Source: Gammaproteobacteria bacterium (GTDB taxonomy: Bacteria > Pseudomonadota > Gammaproteobacteria > Pseudomonadales > PIVM01). From it: a stretch of DNA of 64,000 nt. The notes below the pieces were generated by a model. It was not told where the DNA came from and did no database searches. It worked only from the letters and a program-made list of their open reading frames with translations. The position numbers were made by a program, and so were the translations under genes. Every line of letters starts with the position of its first letter. Within the stretch, counting starts at the first letter, position 1. This document shows, in pieces, positions 8,703 to 17,059 of the stretch. The stretch is from assembly GCA_003353945.1 (NCBI GenBank), contig PIVM01000013.1:1-64000 (forward strand). Reading direction: 5' to 3'.

Positions 8703-9809
8703 TTAGAGTTTTGAACGACGTAGTTGGAGGCTTGTTTCGTTTATTTCATCGTAGCTAGACCAGCCCAGAGCCGAGCAGTGGGCATCGCAAATAGAGACAA
8801 GCTGTTTTTTTGCCTGGGAATTTGAAAAATAAAGAGTCCAGTATTCAAATTCGCTGTTTTTATTGTCACCGCTATTGTCACTGCGTACTAAACGCCAATG
8901 GTCGCCTAAAAATGATGCTGCGATTTGTTCAACGTGTGCGCGAGCAGATTCATCCTGCACAATCAGCCAGCGTAATTCAAATTCTCCCAGCTGATCTCTT
9001 TCTACAACCCTTCCGTTTACGGAAGGAGGCTTTGGTAGTTTGATGGATTTACTGCCGTAGCGAGTAGGGTGGTACATTATTGTGCTGGACAGTGGTGAAT
9101 GTCTCCATGCAGCATTTACGGCTTCCCAGCCACCGTATTTACGCATAGTGCGCACAAAACGCAGGCCAACGCCGTATTGATAGATTTTTTCAAACCGCTG
9201 TCGGCTGATTGGGCCTGTCCGGGGTAAGACCATATGCTTTTCAAAATCGTAATTCATTATTTCAGCAACCGCGAGCATGGCCTCCCCTTCGATTAATGCC
9301 TTTAATCCCCAGGCCTGATCGCTGGTTGTTACTCGCTGCCTAATCCGGTTTAGATTCCAGTTCTGGTCTTGCAGTGCATGATGCAATTCATGCAATAGGG
9401 TGCTTTGGGAGAAAAATTGGTCTCGTCCCATCACGACAATTAAGCGTTGTGTGCGAATTTCATACCATCCGGCAAGTCTCGGATCGTGAATTTGTCTGGG
9501 ATCCACGACAATGGGAACTACTGATTGCTTAAAAGACTGGTCGCGCCAACGCTGTAATTGTTTGCTTGCAGGGGCAAGACCGGCCATTAGCCTTTTCGTA
9601 AATCTGTCTTTGGCATTGGATTTAGGGGCTGGGTTGGGCAGGGGTTTATCCCATTTGCTCGATATGATAAATCGGTCAATATCGTTGACGCCGGTGATTA
9701 ATGCCAGAAAGCGTTTTGAACTGTCAGTCAGCTGTGTCGAGGAGCAACTCGACAGAAGACAAAGAACACACAGGAAAAATAAATAGCGGCATGGAACCAA
9801 AGAGCGCAT
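8703..9809 (-). CDS. Predicted zinc-metallopeptidase lipoprotein (HExxH)
   Basis: A 368-residue protein with an N-terminal hydrophobic stretch ending in LLSSC (Cys about 22), a lipoprotein signal. The centre holds STLLHELHHALQDQ, a zinc-binding HExxH (His140, Glu141, His144), followed about 30 residues later by LIEGEAMLAVAE, whose glutamate (about 174 or 176) could be the third metal ligand as in gluzincins. The C-terminal half has no recognised domain. The likely job is a periplasmic or outer-membrane-anchored peptidase, but substrate and family name are not known to me. It sits in a run of minus-strand genes of mostly exported proteins, 252 bases from the DUF5666 lipoprotein. Confidence 0.72.
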   Translation of the reverse strand: MRSLVPCRYLFFLCVLCLLSSCSSTQLTDSSKRFLALITGVNDIDRFIISSKWDKPLPNPAPKSNAKDRFTKRLMAGLAPASKQLQRWRDQSFKQSVVPIVVDPRQIHDPRLAGWYEIRTQRLIVVMGRDQFFSQSTLLHELHHALQDQNWNLNRIRQRVTTSDQAWGLKALIEGEAMLAVAEIMNYDFEKHMVLPRTGPISRQRFEKIYQYGVGLRFVRTMRKYGGWEAVNAAWRHSPLSSTIMYHPTRYGSKSIKLPKPPSVNGRVVERDQLGEFELRWLIVQDESARAHVEQIAASFLGDHWRLVRSDNSGDNKNSEFEYWTLYFSNSQAKKQLVSICDAHCSALGWSSYDEINETSLQLRRSKL

Positions 9810-9886
9810 AAATTGAAAAACCCGTTAGTGAGTGCAAAACATTACACCAATCTTGCTGATTGATCCATCTCATGTTTTCTGCTTTC

Positions 9887-10348
9887 TTAACCGCGAGTTC
9901 CGCAAAATGGTTTTTCAGCATTCTGAATGTCCACGCCAAAATATTCAAACAAGCTGTTTCGTCCGGCAAAGGACTTGATTTCCAGGCTCTTGGAATCCTG
10001 GTTAGCTAACAAATTTTCAATATAGCTACTGACTTTTACTATATCTTCTGCAGTGGCAGGCTGGCTTCTATTGGGTCTGTTTTCAATAGAATTACTGATT
10101 CGTATCCATTCGGTTGCCATGGCATCACACCCAAACACATCAGCTGTGTAGTCAAGGTGGAGGCGAAGACCTCCGTCGCTGTTTCTTTTTACTTCAACAA
10201 TTGAAATATTGCTGACATTGTTAGGATTGGAATCAATTTTCTCTTTTGCTACAGGGAATCTGTAACAGATTGCAGAAAAGTCTTCTCCAATAGGATCCAA
10301 AAGTTTGTAACAGGTATTACAAAGTTGGTCGATAGCCTCTTTAGTCAT
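9887..10348 (-). CDS. Hypothetical protein
   Basis: A 153-residue acidic, soluble protein with no signal peptide, membrane helix or recognised motif; several Cys residues (10, 13, 28 and others) have no metal-site spacing that I can defend. The ATG is preceded by AAAGGA. The next gene upstream on the same strand (TPR-like membrane protein) stops only 38 bases before this start, so the two are probably one operon. Function unknown. Confidence 0.65.
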   Translation of the reverse strand: MTKEAIDQLCNTCYKLLDPIGEDFSAICYRFPVAKEKIDSNPNNVSNISIVEVKRNSDGGLRLHLDYTADVFGCDAMATEWIRISNSIENRPNRSQPATAEDIVKVSSYIENLLANQDSKSLEIKSFAGRNSLFEYFGVDIQNAEKPFCGTRG

Positions 10349-10386
10349 CGAATGGCATTCCTTTCCCCCTATGTTCTGGAGCGGGC

Positions 10387-10908
10387 TCAGTTGTGTATTT
10401 CCACGCCCCTTATGCCAGGACTGTTTTTTTTCGCGTCTTCAATTAGTTTCATTGCATTTGTTGCGACGATATTGTTGGGATATTCTTCCAGTAATTCTAC
10501 GTATGCCTTTTTTGTCAGGTCGAATTTTTCTTGTTGTGAATAGGTAAAAGCGATATTCATCATGGCGATTTCTTTGTATGAAAAGGAAGACGGTGACATC
10601 ATCGTGAAGTAGCGATATTTATCTAGCCATGAATATCGCTCAAAAAATTGTTTGCTTTTTGTAAATAATGCCAATGCTTCTTCATGCTTTTCCCGGTGTA
10701 GGGCTTTTGTTCCTTTGCGATGAAAAGTTAGTATTAAATGCCTTGAGATAACCGAATATAGCAAATAACACATAACGGCATAATAAACAGAGCTCCCTTT
10801 GTTTTCCGCAGGTAAAAGAAAGTTAAAGATGGCCATTAAAGCGAGCATTGAGACGACTTGCGGAATAACTCTCTTCAATTCCCAGTGCGTTGTTTGTAGT
10901 TGAGTCAT
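10387..10908 (-). CDS. Small membrane protein with a TPR-like C-terminus
   Basis: A 173-residue protein when started at the ATG at 10908; the frame continues to a TTG at 10935 that lacks a ribosome site. Two membrane helices are visible (about 15-35 and 43-62), followed by a cytoplasmic helical part in which HREKHEEALALFTKSKQFFE and IAFTYSQQEKFDLTKKAYVE have the A/L/Y spacing of tetratricopeptide repeats. Such proteins usually act as scaffolds. Partner unknown; it is probably co-transcribed with the hypothetical gene 38 bases downstream. Confidence 0.65.
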   Translation of the reverse strand: MTQLQTTHWELKRVIPQVVSMLALMAIFNFLLPAENKGSSVYYAVMCYLLYSVISRHLILTFHRKGTKALHREKHEEALALFTKSKQFFERYSWLDKYRYFTMMSPSSFSYKEIAMMNIAFTYSQQEKFDLTKKAYVELLEEYPNNIVATNAMKLIEDAKKNSPGIRGVEIHN

Positions 10909-11349
10909 AGTAGATATTGCTTCGGATTTTGCCAATTAAGAATGGATGAATAAAAGAAATGCCTGCAAGTTTTTGGGAGGTTTATATTGTCTCCAGTTTT
11001 TCAGCAAAGCAAGAGGCAGTCGTGGCTTTTATCATGAAATTTATGGAATTGCCAGCTCACATTTTTTCAAGACAGTGGTCTGAGATACGCATTGTACCCA
11101 TTGTCCTGCCTTTTGACTATTTCGCTTTACACTGGATCTTTTCCGAAATTCTAAGTTAAGTTATTGCTCTATCTTTCCAGGGCTATGTTTTTGATACAGC
11201 GCCAATTGAGTTGACCGGCTGTGCCTGCCGTTGCTGTCATCAGTTATTGTTCGAAGCAATGCGCTTGAAAAATTGAAAATGAACAACGCGTAGCTCTGGT
11301 GAATCTTGTGGAGAAAATGGAAGGCCAGTCTAGAAAATATCTCTGCCCA
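10909..11349. other. Gene-free stretch
   Basis: About 440 bases without a supportable gene. A 66-codon plus-strand frame (10959-11159) has no ribosome site and an unconvincing composition. The promoter of the membrane-protein gene presumably lies at its left end. I see no RNA gene or repeat. Confidence 0.5.
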
Positions 11350-11610
11350 TCATCCGTGAAGTGATGTTTGCTGTATGGTCTCACTGAGGGGTGTTAGTTC
11401 ACTTTCTATCAGCGCTTGCTCAACGCCATTAATGATAATGTCAAGTAACTCCATGGTTTGAGTGCCGGGGGCGTGCAGGCACAGATCAATCAAATGATCC
11501 AGTGTGAGTTTAAGCTGATCGTCATTATGAAAAACGCTGTCCTCATATTCACTGGTTATAGCTGATATTAGTAGTGAAATTTGCTGCTGATTTAATCTAT
11601 GTCTAAGCAT
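11350..11610 (-). CDS. Small hypothetical protein
   Basis: An 86-residue acidic helical protein. The frame is open to 11667, but the ATG at 11610 has a very strong ribosome site (AGAGGGGG, 5-6 bases away), so the shorter form is preferred. No signal peptide or known domain. It stands alone between gene-free DNA and the von Willebrand lipoprotein gene, on the same strand as both neighbours. Confidence 0.55.
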   Translation of the reverse strand: MLRHRLNQQQISLLISAITSEYEDSVFHNDDQLKLTLDHLIDLCLHAPGTQTMELLDIIINGVEQALIESELTPLSETIQQTSLHG

Positions 11611-11720
11611 AATGTCCCCCTCTTTTGGGCTGGGTTGATTTTCTACAAATCGGCATTCGAAAGCCAATAATTTTTAGTAATGAACCCGGTTACTGAAATA
11701 TCAGGAACTCTTAAGCCATG

Positions 11721-11770
11721 GTTTTGAAGGGTATACTTTTGAAGGATATGCTTTTGAGGGATATGGTTTT
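11721..11770. repeat. 15-base tandem repeat, three copies
   Basis: Imperfect units GTTTTGAAGGGTATA, CTTTTGAAGGATATG and CTTTTGAGGGATATG followed by a partial fourth, just 3' of the von Willebrand lipoprotein gene. On the minus strand the repeats read as PSKxY in a frame that overlaps that gene and is probably not translated. Confidence 0.6.
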
Positions 11771-11809
11771 ATCGCGAGCCAACGCGATGCATAAAAAACC
11801 ATAAAAGTC

Positions 11810-12964
11810 TTACAAATCACATCGAAGATCAACATTTGTCGGCAGTGTAATAGTGACGGCAAGCTCGCCGAAGAGCTTTCGCTCATTATCCCTCACTTTT
11901 AGTACTATTTCTGAGTCGCCGGTTTGTTGCGTTGGGCAGAAATGCAGCTTGTAAAAACTGTTTGCCCAGTCTTCAAGTCCTATGCCGAGATCATTGAAGC
12001 CTTCATTGAGATTGGCAACATCCTCAACTTTGAAGAAACCGTCCTTTCCAATACTTTTCATAATAGTGTCATCGACATTGCCCAGGCCAATGGTGTAATA
12101 GTAATTGTCACTGTGCATATTCACCATTTCCATCATTTCCTCTTCGCTAACGCGTGCTGCCAGTTCGCGGCCATCGGTGAAAACAACGACGGATGCAATT
12201 CTTGACAGCTCCTTATTTTCAGGGCTGTTTGTAGTCAGGCCGTCATAGTGACACTGATCGACCCATTGGCATGCAATTTTTGTTGATTCTACGATGGCGC
12301 CGTATAGGTTGGTTGACTCATATCCGCTTAGGTTGAGTTCTCTGAATTGTTTGGAAAATAACACCTGCATACCTTCGGTGAGTTGTTTTTTGTCGCTGGT
12401 TGGCTGTTCTACTAGAGGGAAAATGCTTGAACGGCTGTTAAAATAGAAAATGGCCAGTTTCTGGTTGTCTGTGACAACCGTGTCAATAAAGCGCGTGGCA
12501 GAACTGACTAGCTGGTTACACAGATTGCTGTTGTCATCTGCGTAGGGGTTGGTTACGGTAAATTGCCCAGAGCTGGTATCGAAATACCGATCAATGCCTT
12601 CGCAGTCGCCGACAACAGAGCCGGAGAAATCAAGAACCAGCATGATATGATTGATGACAGTTTTTGGGTTCTTTTCGATCTGTATTTTGGATTCGGCCAG
12701 CTCGAAGTCATTTTCATATAAGGTGTAGGATACGTTTGGCTGTTCGAGTTCGCTAATGGGTGATAGTTCTGCCCTGTCCCTGGCTTGATAAGTGATGCTG
12801 TAGTGTCCGGTGCCGCCAGTGACGGTATCGTTGGTCGAGATAACATCAAATGCCATATTTGAGTTGTTTGTCGAGTTTGCCTCATCACTGCCTGAACTAG
12901 AGCTGCCGCCGCATCCGCTGGCAAGAATGGTGCACAAAACAATAAGTGTATGGACTGTTTTCAT
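11810..12964 (-). CDS. Lipoprotein with von Willebrand factor A domain
   Basis: A 384-residue exported protein: signal ending in ILASGC (lipidated Cys about 18) and a Ser/Asn linker. A von Willebrand A domain spans about 105-330, with the metal-ion-dependent adhesion site shown by VLDFSGSVV (DxSxS, residues 112-116), the Thr of ESTNLYGA and the Asp of VVFTDGRE. Such domains bind proteins through a divalent metal. An N-terminal beta-rich region and a C-terminal Cys pair complete it. It is likely surface or periplasmic and may be an adhesin or assembly factor; the ligand is unknown. It lies in the same minus-strand block as the other lipoproteins, with a 15-base repeat array just beyond its 3' end. 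Confidence 0.82.
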   Translation of the reverse strand: MKTVHTLIVLCTILASGCGGSSSSGSDEANSTNNSNMAFDVISTNDTVTGGTGHYSITYQARDRAELSPISELEQPNVSYTLYENDFELAESKIQIEKNPKTVINHIMLVLDFSGSVVGDCEGIDRYFDTSSGQFTVTNPYADDNSNLCNQLVSSATRFIDTVVTDNQKLAIFYFNSRSSIFPLVEQPTSDKKQLTEGMQVLFSKQFRELNLSGYESTNLYGAIVESTKIACQWVDQCHYDGLTTNSPENKELSRIASVVVFTDGRELAARVSEEEMMEMVNMHSDNYYYTIGLGNVDDTIMKSIGKDGFFKVEDVANLNEGFNDLGIGLEDWANSFYKLHFCPTQQTGDSEIVLKVRDNERKLFGELAVTITLPTNVDLRCDL

Positions 12965-13072
12965 GGGTGAAGTGGCCCTCTGTGAAGTGTCTGGAACGTA
13001 CCCATGCGATTTTATGGTGTTTCCTCATCTGAACACAAATACTATTCACTGTGATGTATAGAGGGTTTTGAA

Positions 13073-13597
13073 TCAGTCGCGGGCTTGTTTAACGAGCGGT
13101 CTTAAAATATTTAGACCTTTTTGGTGAATGGATTTCACATCTACCTGAATGCCGGCTTCAACCCGTCGTGAAATCATGGTGACTGGGAAAAGTAACTTTT
13201 CGTTGCTCTTCCATTGAAGTGCTCTGCTTCGGCCGTGTTTGTCTCGGTAGATAACCCAGTGTACGCCCAGCTCCCTGACATAAAGGTCACCTAGCACGAC
13301 GCCCATAGCCTGTAGAAGCTTTTTGTCGCTGGATTTTGCTAAATGTTGGTCAAGCAGTTTTTGCAGAATAATCAGGTCGTTATTTGTTTGCCCACGAATC
13401 CACATGCCTAAGTGTCTGCGGGCCAGTGTATCAACGCGGCTGCGTTGCTGGTTCATAAACCGTCGATCGCTTTCTTTAAGAGGGGTGACGGAGTTTGTAT
13501 CAAACTGAGCAAGGGTTGGCCAGGCGAGAAAGCTAATCAGTAATGGAATGGTCCAGGTGGTCTGTTGAAAGAGCTGCGACCAGGGGTGTTTTGTCAC
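13073..13597 (-). CDS. Exported DUF3806-domain protein
   Basis: A 174-residue protein with an N-terminal hydrophobic signal ending near LAWPTLAQF. The rest matches my memory of DUF3806: AMGVVLGDLYVRELGVHWVI, RDKHGRSRALQWKS and LFPVTMISRRVEAG are its typical blocks. The role of the family is unknown. The gene is the last of the minus-strand accessory block and is divergent from dapA, 161 bases away, so the two promoters share that gap. Confidence 0.75.
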   Translation of the reverse strand: MTKHPWSQLFQQTTWTIPLLISFLAWPTLAQFDTNSVTPLKESDRRFMNQQRSRVDTLARRHLGMWIRGQTNNDLIILQKLLDQHLAKSSDKKLLQAMGVVLGDLYVRELGVHWVIYRDKHGRSRALQWKSNEKLLFPVTMISRRVEAGIQVDVKSIHQKGLNILRPLVKQARD

Positions 13598-13758
13598 CGA
13601 ATACTTTCCTTATTGGGTTAGTAAACGCCATTTAATATCACTTAAGCATGGTATGTGGCAAGTCAGCAGAGGATAATCTTACCCGCGCATCGCTTGTTAG
13701 CTTGTGAAATGAGGGGTGCAGCAGTACCATTACGCTTTTTTTCTTTAGGAGATCCGCC

Positions 13759-14634
13759 ATGATTGCCGGTAGCTTGGTTGCTTTGGTCACGCCAATGTAT
13801 GTTGATGGGGCAATCGATTGGGAGCGCCTGGACCAGCAGGTGGACAAGCATATTGAATTGGGCACCAAGGGCATTGTTGCTGTTGGTACGACCGGGGAGT
13901 CGGCAACGCTGAATGTTGGTGAGCATTGTAAGGTCATCAAGCGAGTCGTTGATCGAGTCAAAGGCAGGGTATCGGTTGTTGCAGGTACCGGGGCTAACTC
14001 CACCAGCGAGGCGATAGAGCTGACTGAAGCGGCCAAGAATGCAGGTGCTGATGCCTGTTTGCTGGTGACTCCCTATTATAATAAGCCTACACAGGAAGGT
14101 CTTTACCTGCACCATAAGGCGGTTGCTGAGGCGGTGGTGATTCCCCAATTGCTGTACAACGTGCCAGGGCGCACTGCCTGTGATATGTTGCCGCAGACTG
14201 TCGCGAGACTGGCGGAAATCCCCAATATTATCGGTATCAAGGAAGCTACTGGTGATATGCAGCGAGGCCGAGAAATACTGGAATTGTGTTGCGATGAGTT
14301 CATTTTGCTATCCGGAGATGACGCTACCTTTCTTGATTTGATGGCACTGGGTGCCAAGGGCAACATATCTGTGACGGCCAATGTGGCGCCGGAGCCGATG
14401 GCGGCAATCTGTGATGCTGCTCTGGCGGGCGATATGGCCAAAGCCCGTCAGTTAAATGAACCTTTGCTCGGTTTACATGGTCGATTGTTTCTGGAGGCGA
14501 ATCCTATTCCTGTGAAATGGGCGCTAAAGGAGCTTGGTCAGATTGATCAGGGTATTCGCTTGCCACTGACCCCTTTAAGTGAGCAATACAGAGAGCCTCT
14601 GCGAGAAGCTATGCGCCATGCGGGTGTGCTGTAA
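13759..14634 (+). CDS. dapA: 4-hydroxy-tetrahydrodipicolinate synthase
   Basis: Condenses pyruvate with aspartate semialdehyde, the committed step to diaminopimelate and lysine, in the cytoplasm. At 291 residues it has full family length and the TIM-barrel hallmarks GTTGESATL, the Tyr in LLVTPYYNKPTQEG, YNVPGRT and the Schiff-base lysine in GIKEATGD (Lys161, the same number as in E. coli). The ATG has a good AGGAG site 7 bases upstream. bamC follows within about 40 bases, the arrangement usual in gammaproteobacteria. dapC, dapD and dapE lie 8-12 kb away on the other strand. Confidence 0.97.
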   Translation: MIAGSLVALVTPMYVDGAIDWERLDQQVDKHIELGTKGIVAVGTTGESATLNVGEHCKVIKRVVDRVKGRVSVVAGTGANSTSEAIELTEAAKNAGADACLLVTPYYNKPTQEGLYLHHKAVAEAVVIPQLLYNVPGRTACDMLPQTVARLAEIPNIIGIKEATGDMQRGREILELCCDEFILLSGDDATFLDLMALGAKGNISVTANVAPEPMAAICDAALAGDMAKARQLNEPLLGLHGRLFLEANPIPVKWALKELGQIDQGIRLPLTPLSEQYREPLREAMRHAGVL

Positions 14635-14676
14635 TATGTGGGTGTTGTAAAACATAAGGGTAACGCTGATCTGCTA

Positions 14677-15798
14677 ATGAGAGTGAGAATCCACTTGATT
14701 AAATTTATTGTTGTAAGGCTTTGCGTGTGCCTGTTGCCGCTGCTGTTGTTGTCGGGTTGCGGTTTTTTGTTTGGTGATGACGGTGTTTTTCGTGATCGCG
14801 GGGACGACTACCTTAAGGCAAAGGTCATGCCGCCTATCGATGTGCCTGAAAGCCTGGATAGTACAACTATCGATGAGCAGTATGTTATCCCTGCGCCTGA
14901 ATTAGCGGTTTCTTCAGCGGGTAGTTTTGATGTGCCCAAGCCAGCCTTATTATCTGCTGCCGATCTGGAGGAGTCTGTTCGAATCCAGAAATTAAGTGAT
15001 CAGCAATGGATATTGGTGAATGTGCCACCTGCGCAACTGTGGCCCCAGCTGCGTCATTTTTTGTTTGCCAATAAATTGTTTATTGCGCGGGACCAGGGGA
15101 ACCAGGGGATCATGGAAACGGCCTGGATTGAGCCTGCGGTTGGTGTGGGTAACGAACTGCAGAAGGAAAAATACCGATTTATTGTTGGGCAAGGTGTTCA
15201 GCGCAATACGACAGAAATTCATATTCTTGAAATTGATGATTCTCTCAAGGCTGTGCAGCATGACAAGCATAACTGGCCTTCGCGCTCAGTGAACTTGCAG
15301 CGCGAGACATGGATGGTGAACAAGCTGGCCAATTATCTCGCCACTAGCGTAGGGGCCGCTTCAGTCTCCTTATTGGCACAAGGTATTAGTACCGCCAGTA
15401 AAATGACCGTAGTGAAAGATGAGCTTGGTATGCCGTATCTCGTGCTGAAGTTATCCCACGAAAGAGCTTGGGCATCCGTGGCCAAAGCTTTGGAAAAGGC
15501 AGAGTTTAGAATTGATGAGCAGGATCGACAGGCTGAGCGTTACATGGTTAGTTATTGGCCAAGTCCGCGCGATGAGGATATGCCAGGTTTTTGGGGGCGA
15601 CTATTTGGTTTTGATGCGCCGGAATATGCAGAGCTTGAATATGCCGGAGAGCAGTACCGTATTCGTGTAAATCAAAAATCAGACAAAGTTGAATTACATA
15701 TTGACCAGCTCGAAGGAGAAGGGGAGGGGGATACATTTGAGTTTACTCCACAGGAAGCGGAAAGAATCATGAATCTGATCAAGGGGTATCTGACTTAG
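14677..15798 (+). CDS. bamC: Outer-membrane assembly lipoprotein BamC
   Basis: Lipoprotein of the BAM complex that inserts beta-barrel proteins into the outer membrane. The signal CVCLLPLLLLSGC gives a lipobox at LSGC. After it comes the unstructured N-terminal arm that contacts BamD (PPIDVPESLDS, a conserved proline-containing block), then two helix-grip domains, the first with WILVNVPPAQLWPQLRHF and the second with YLVLKLSHERAWASVAKALE. The length is 373 residues from the chosen ATG; a GTG at 14638 would add 13 residues but looks less signal-like. It follows dapA and its stop codon overlaps the GTG start of the hydrolase gene by one base. bamA lies in this window at 37.8 kb. Confidence 0.92.
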   Translation: MRVRIHLIKFIVVRLCVCLLPLLLLSGCGFLFGDDGVFRDRGDDYLKAKVMPPIDVPESLDSTTIDEQYVIPAPELAVSSAGSFDVPKPALLSAADLEESVRIQKLSDQQWILVNVPPAQLWPQLRHFLFANKLFIARDQGNQGIMETAWIEPAVGVGNELQKEKYRFIVGQGVQRNTTEIHILEIDDSLKAVQHDKHNWPSRSVNLQRETWMVNKLANYLATSVGAASVSLLAQGISTASKMTVVKDELGMPYLVLKLSHERAWASVAKALEKAEFRIDEQDRQAERYMVSYWPSPRDEDMPGFWGRLFGFDAPEYAELEYAGEQYRIRVNQKSDKVELHIDQLEGEGEGDTFEFTPQEAERIMNLIKGYLT

Positions 15799-16556
15799 TG
15801 CGGTATGCTTCATTAGGTAGTGGTAGTAAAGGCAATGCCACCCTGGTTGAGTCGAATGATTGTTGCCTGATGATAGACTGTGGTTTTAGCCTTAAGGAAA
15901 CGCGGCGTCGTCTGGCGCGGTTAGACAAACAATTGAGTGATATTTCTGCGGTTTTGTTGACGCATGAGCATGGGGATCATATTCGGGGAGTCCGCACTAT
16001 GCTCAATAAATGGCAGATCCCGGTGTATATGACCCAAGGTACAATGCGGCATTCCTCCTTGCAGGAACTGGAAACGGTGGAATTGATTGAGGGTTCGCGA
16101 TCGTTTCAGCTGAGCGATTTTGAAATTCTGCCGGTCACCGTTCCCCATGATGCCAGGGAGCCCTGCCAGTTTGTGTTTTCGGCGACAGGTGTTCAACTGG
16201 GCATGCTAACGGATTTGGGGTGCGTATCGGCGCATGTTGTTGGAGAATATGCCGGTTGTGACGCCTTGATGCTGGAGAGTAATTATGATCCAGCAATGCT
16301 GGCAAATGGACCCTACCCTGCTAGTGTAAAAAGACGGGTGGCAGGTAACTGGGGGCATTTGAGTAATGAGCAGGCAGCGAATTTGCTAGAATCGGCGAAG
16401 TTACCCGATTTGCGGCAGTTGATTGTGGCGCATATCAGTGAAACGAATAACAGTATTGAACACGTTAAGTCGCTTTTTGGTCAGTGGGATGGGATGCTTG
16501 AATTGTTGCTGTATGCAAAACAGAGTAGCGGCTTTGATTGGATTGATTTGAAATAG
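15798..16556 (+). CDS. YycJ-like metallo-beta-lactamase-fold hydrolase
   Basis: A 252-residue cytoplasmic metallohydrolase. SLGSGSKGNATLVE at the N-terminus and the metal motif LLTHEHGDHIRG (His56, His58, Asp60, His61), the later TVPHDA and ISETNNS define the group; relatives such as YycJ are reported nucleases, and substrate here is unproven. The start is a GTG that overlaps the bamC TAG by one base, showing translational coupling. In related genomes I recall the next gene being purC; here only a purC relic follows, 15 bases downstream. Confidence 0.88.
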   Translation: MRYASLGSGSKGNATLVESNDCCLMIDCGFSLKETRRRLARLDKQLSDISAVLLTHEHGDHIRGVRTMLNKWQIPVYMTQGTMRHSSLQELETVELIEGSRSFQLSDFEILPVTVPHDAREPCQFVFSATGVQLGMLTDLGCVSAHVVGEYAGCDALMLESNYDPAMLANGPYPASVKRRVAGNWGHLSNEQAANLLESAKLPDLRQLIVAHISETNNSIEHVKSLFGQWDGMLELLLYAKQSSGFDWIDLK

Positions 16557-16571
16557 TTTGTTGAAGACATT

Positions 16572-16678
16572 ATGCATAAGCTTGAAGAATTGTATTTTGG
16601 CAAGGCGAAGTCATTCTCGGTGACGTGGCTGAGTCCTGTGAGTTAGTCGGTCGACGCTTGGGTATGGAGTTTGGGTAG
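16572..16678 (+). pseudogene. purC: Internally deleted purC relic (SAICAR synthetase)
   Basis: The ATG at 16572 opens MHKLEELYFGKAKS, the invariant N-terminus of PurC (E. coli starts M-Q-K-Q-A-E-L-Y-R-G-K-A-K). Then, one frame over, bases 16613-16678 read ILGDVAESCELVGRRLGMEFG followed by TAG, which matches the PurC C-terminus (E. coli ends LIEAYEAVARRLGVQLD). Around 200 codons between the two ends are missing and the junction (about 16610-16618) is out of frame, so no enzyme can be made. Position right after the metallohydrolase gene is where purC is expected. PurC is needed for de novo purine synthesis, so either another copy exists or the cell depends on salvage; an assembly error is also possible. 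A GGACAGGCT repeat lies 23 bases downstream. Confidence 0.75.
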
Positions 16679-16700
16679 TATTGATCCCGAACGCAAAAAA

Positions 16701-16719
16701 TTCTCGGACAGGCTCCTGG
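16701..16719 (+). repeat. Copy of a dispersed GGACAGGCT repeat
   Basis: TTCTCGGACAGGCTCCTGG. Its 14-base core GGACAGGCTCCTGG recurs exactly at 20634-20647, and the CTCGGACAGGCT part recurs at 43431-43442. It sits directly beyond the purC relic. Confidence 0.5.
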
Positions 16720-16759
16720 GGCCGGTAATTTATTGAGGTTCTGAGCCGGCCTCTTCCGT

Positions 16760-17059
16760 CTATAAGCTATCTTCGACTTCTGATTCTTCAGCTGTCCTCT
16801 GATCTTCATCGGGCTCTGCCAATTCCATCTGTGCTTGTGCCAGCACTTCGACAATGGGTACACCTCTGGCATTGGCTTCAACCGCCATCACCTCGGCTCG
16901 TAACGCGAAGTGTTTTGTGTTCATCTCAATCAGCGTGTTAAGCGCAATATCGTAATGGGGTGTCTTGAATAATGCCGCAGGTTCATTGCCGTTGTGCCAT
17001 TCTTCCTGACGGGTGAGATAAAAATTGCCCTGGTTTCGTATAATGAATAATTGGTTCAT
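16760..17059 (-). CDS. Conserved hypothetical small protein
   Basis: A 99-residue soluble protein with a very acidic C-terminal tail. The N-terminus MNQLFIIRNQGNFYLTRQEE followed by LFKTPHYDIALNTLIEMNTK recalls a small uncharacterised family seen in Pseudomonas- and Cellvibrio-like genomes; that is from memory. The ribosome site is weak. It points toward the purC relic and is probably transcribed alone. Confidence 0.65.
   Translation of the reverse strand: MNQLFIIRNQGNFYLTRQEEWHNGNEPAALFKTPHYDIALNTLIEMNTKHFALRAEVMAVEANARGVPIVEVLAQAQMELAEPDEDQRTAEESEVEDSL

Noticed and set aside
11701..11886. 61-codon minus-strand ORF ending in PSKxY repeats
   Set aside because: It overlaps the end of the von Willebrand gene in another frame and is explained by the 15-base repeat.
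13638..14148. Two minus-strand ORFs of 132 and 161 codons opposite dapA
   Set aside because: dapA is certain on the plus strand; the antisense frames have no homology-like features.
16570..16881. Minus-strand ORF of 103 codons across the purC relic
   Set aside because: It overlaps both the purC ends and the conserved small gene; low-complexity basic composition and no ribosome site.
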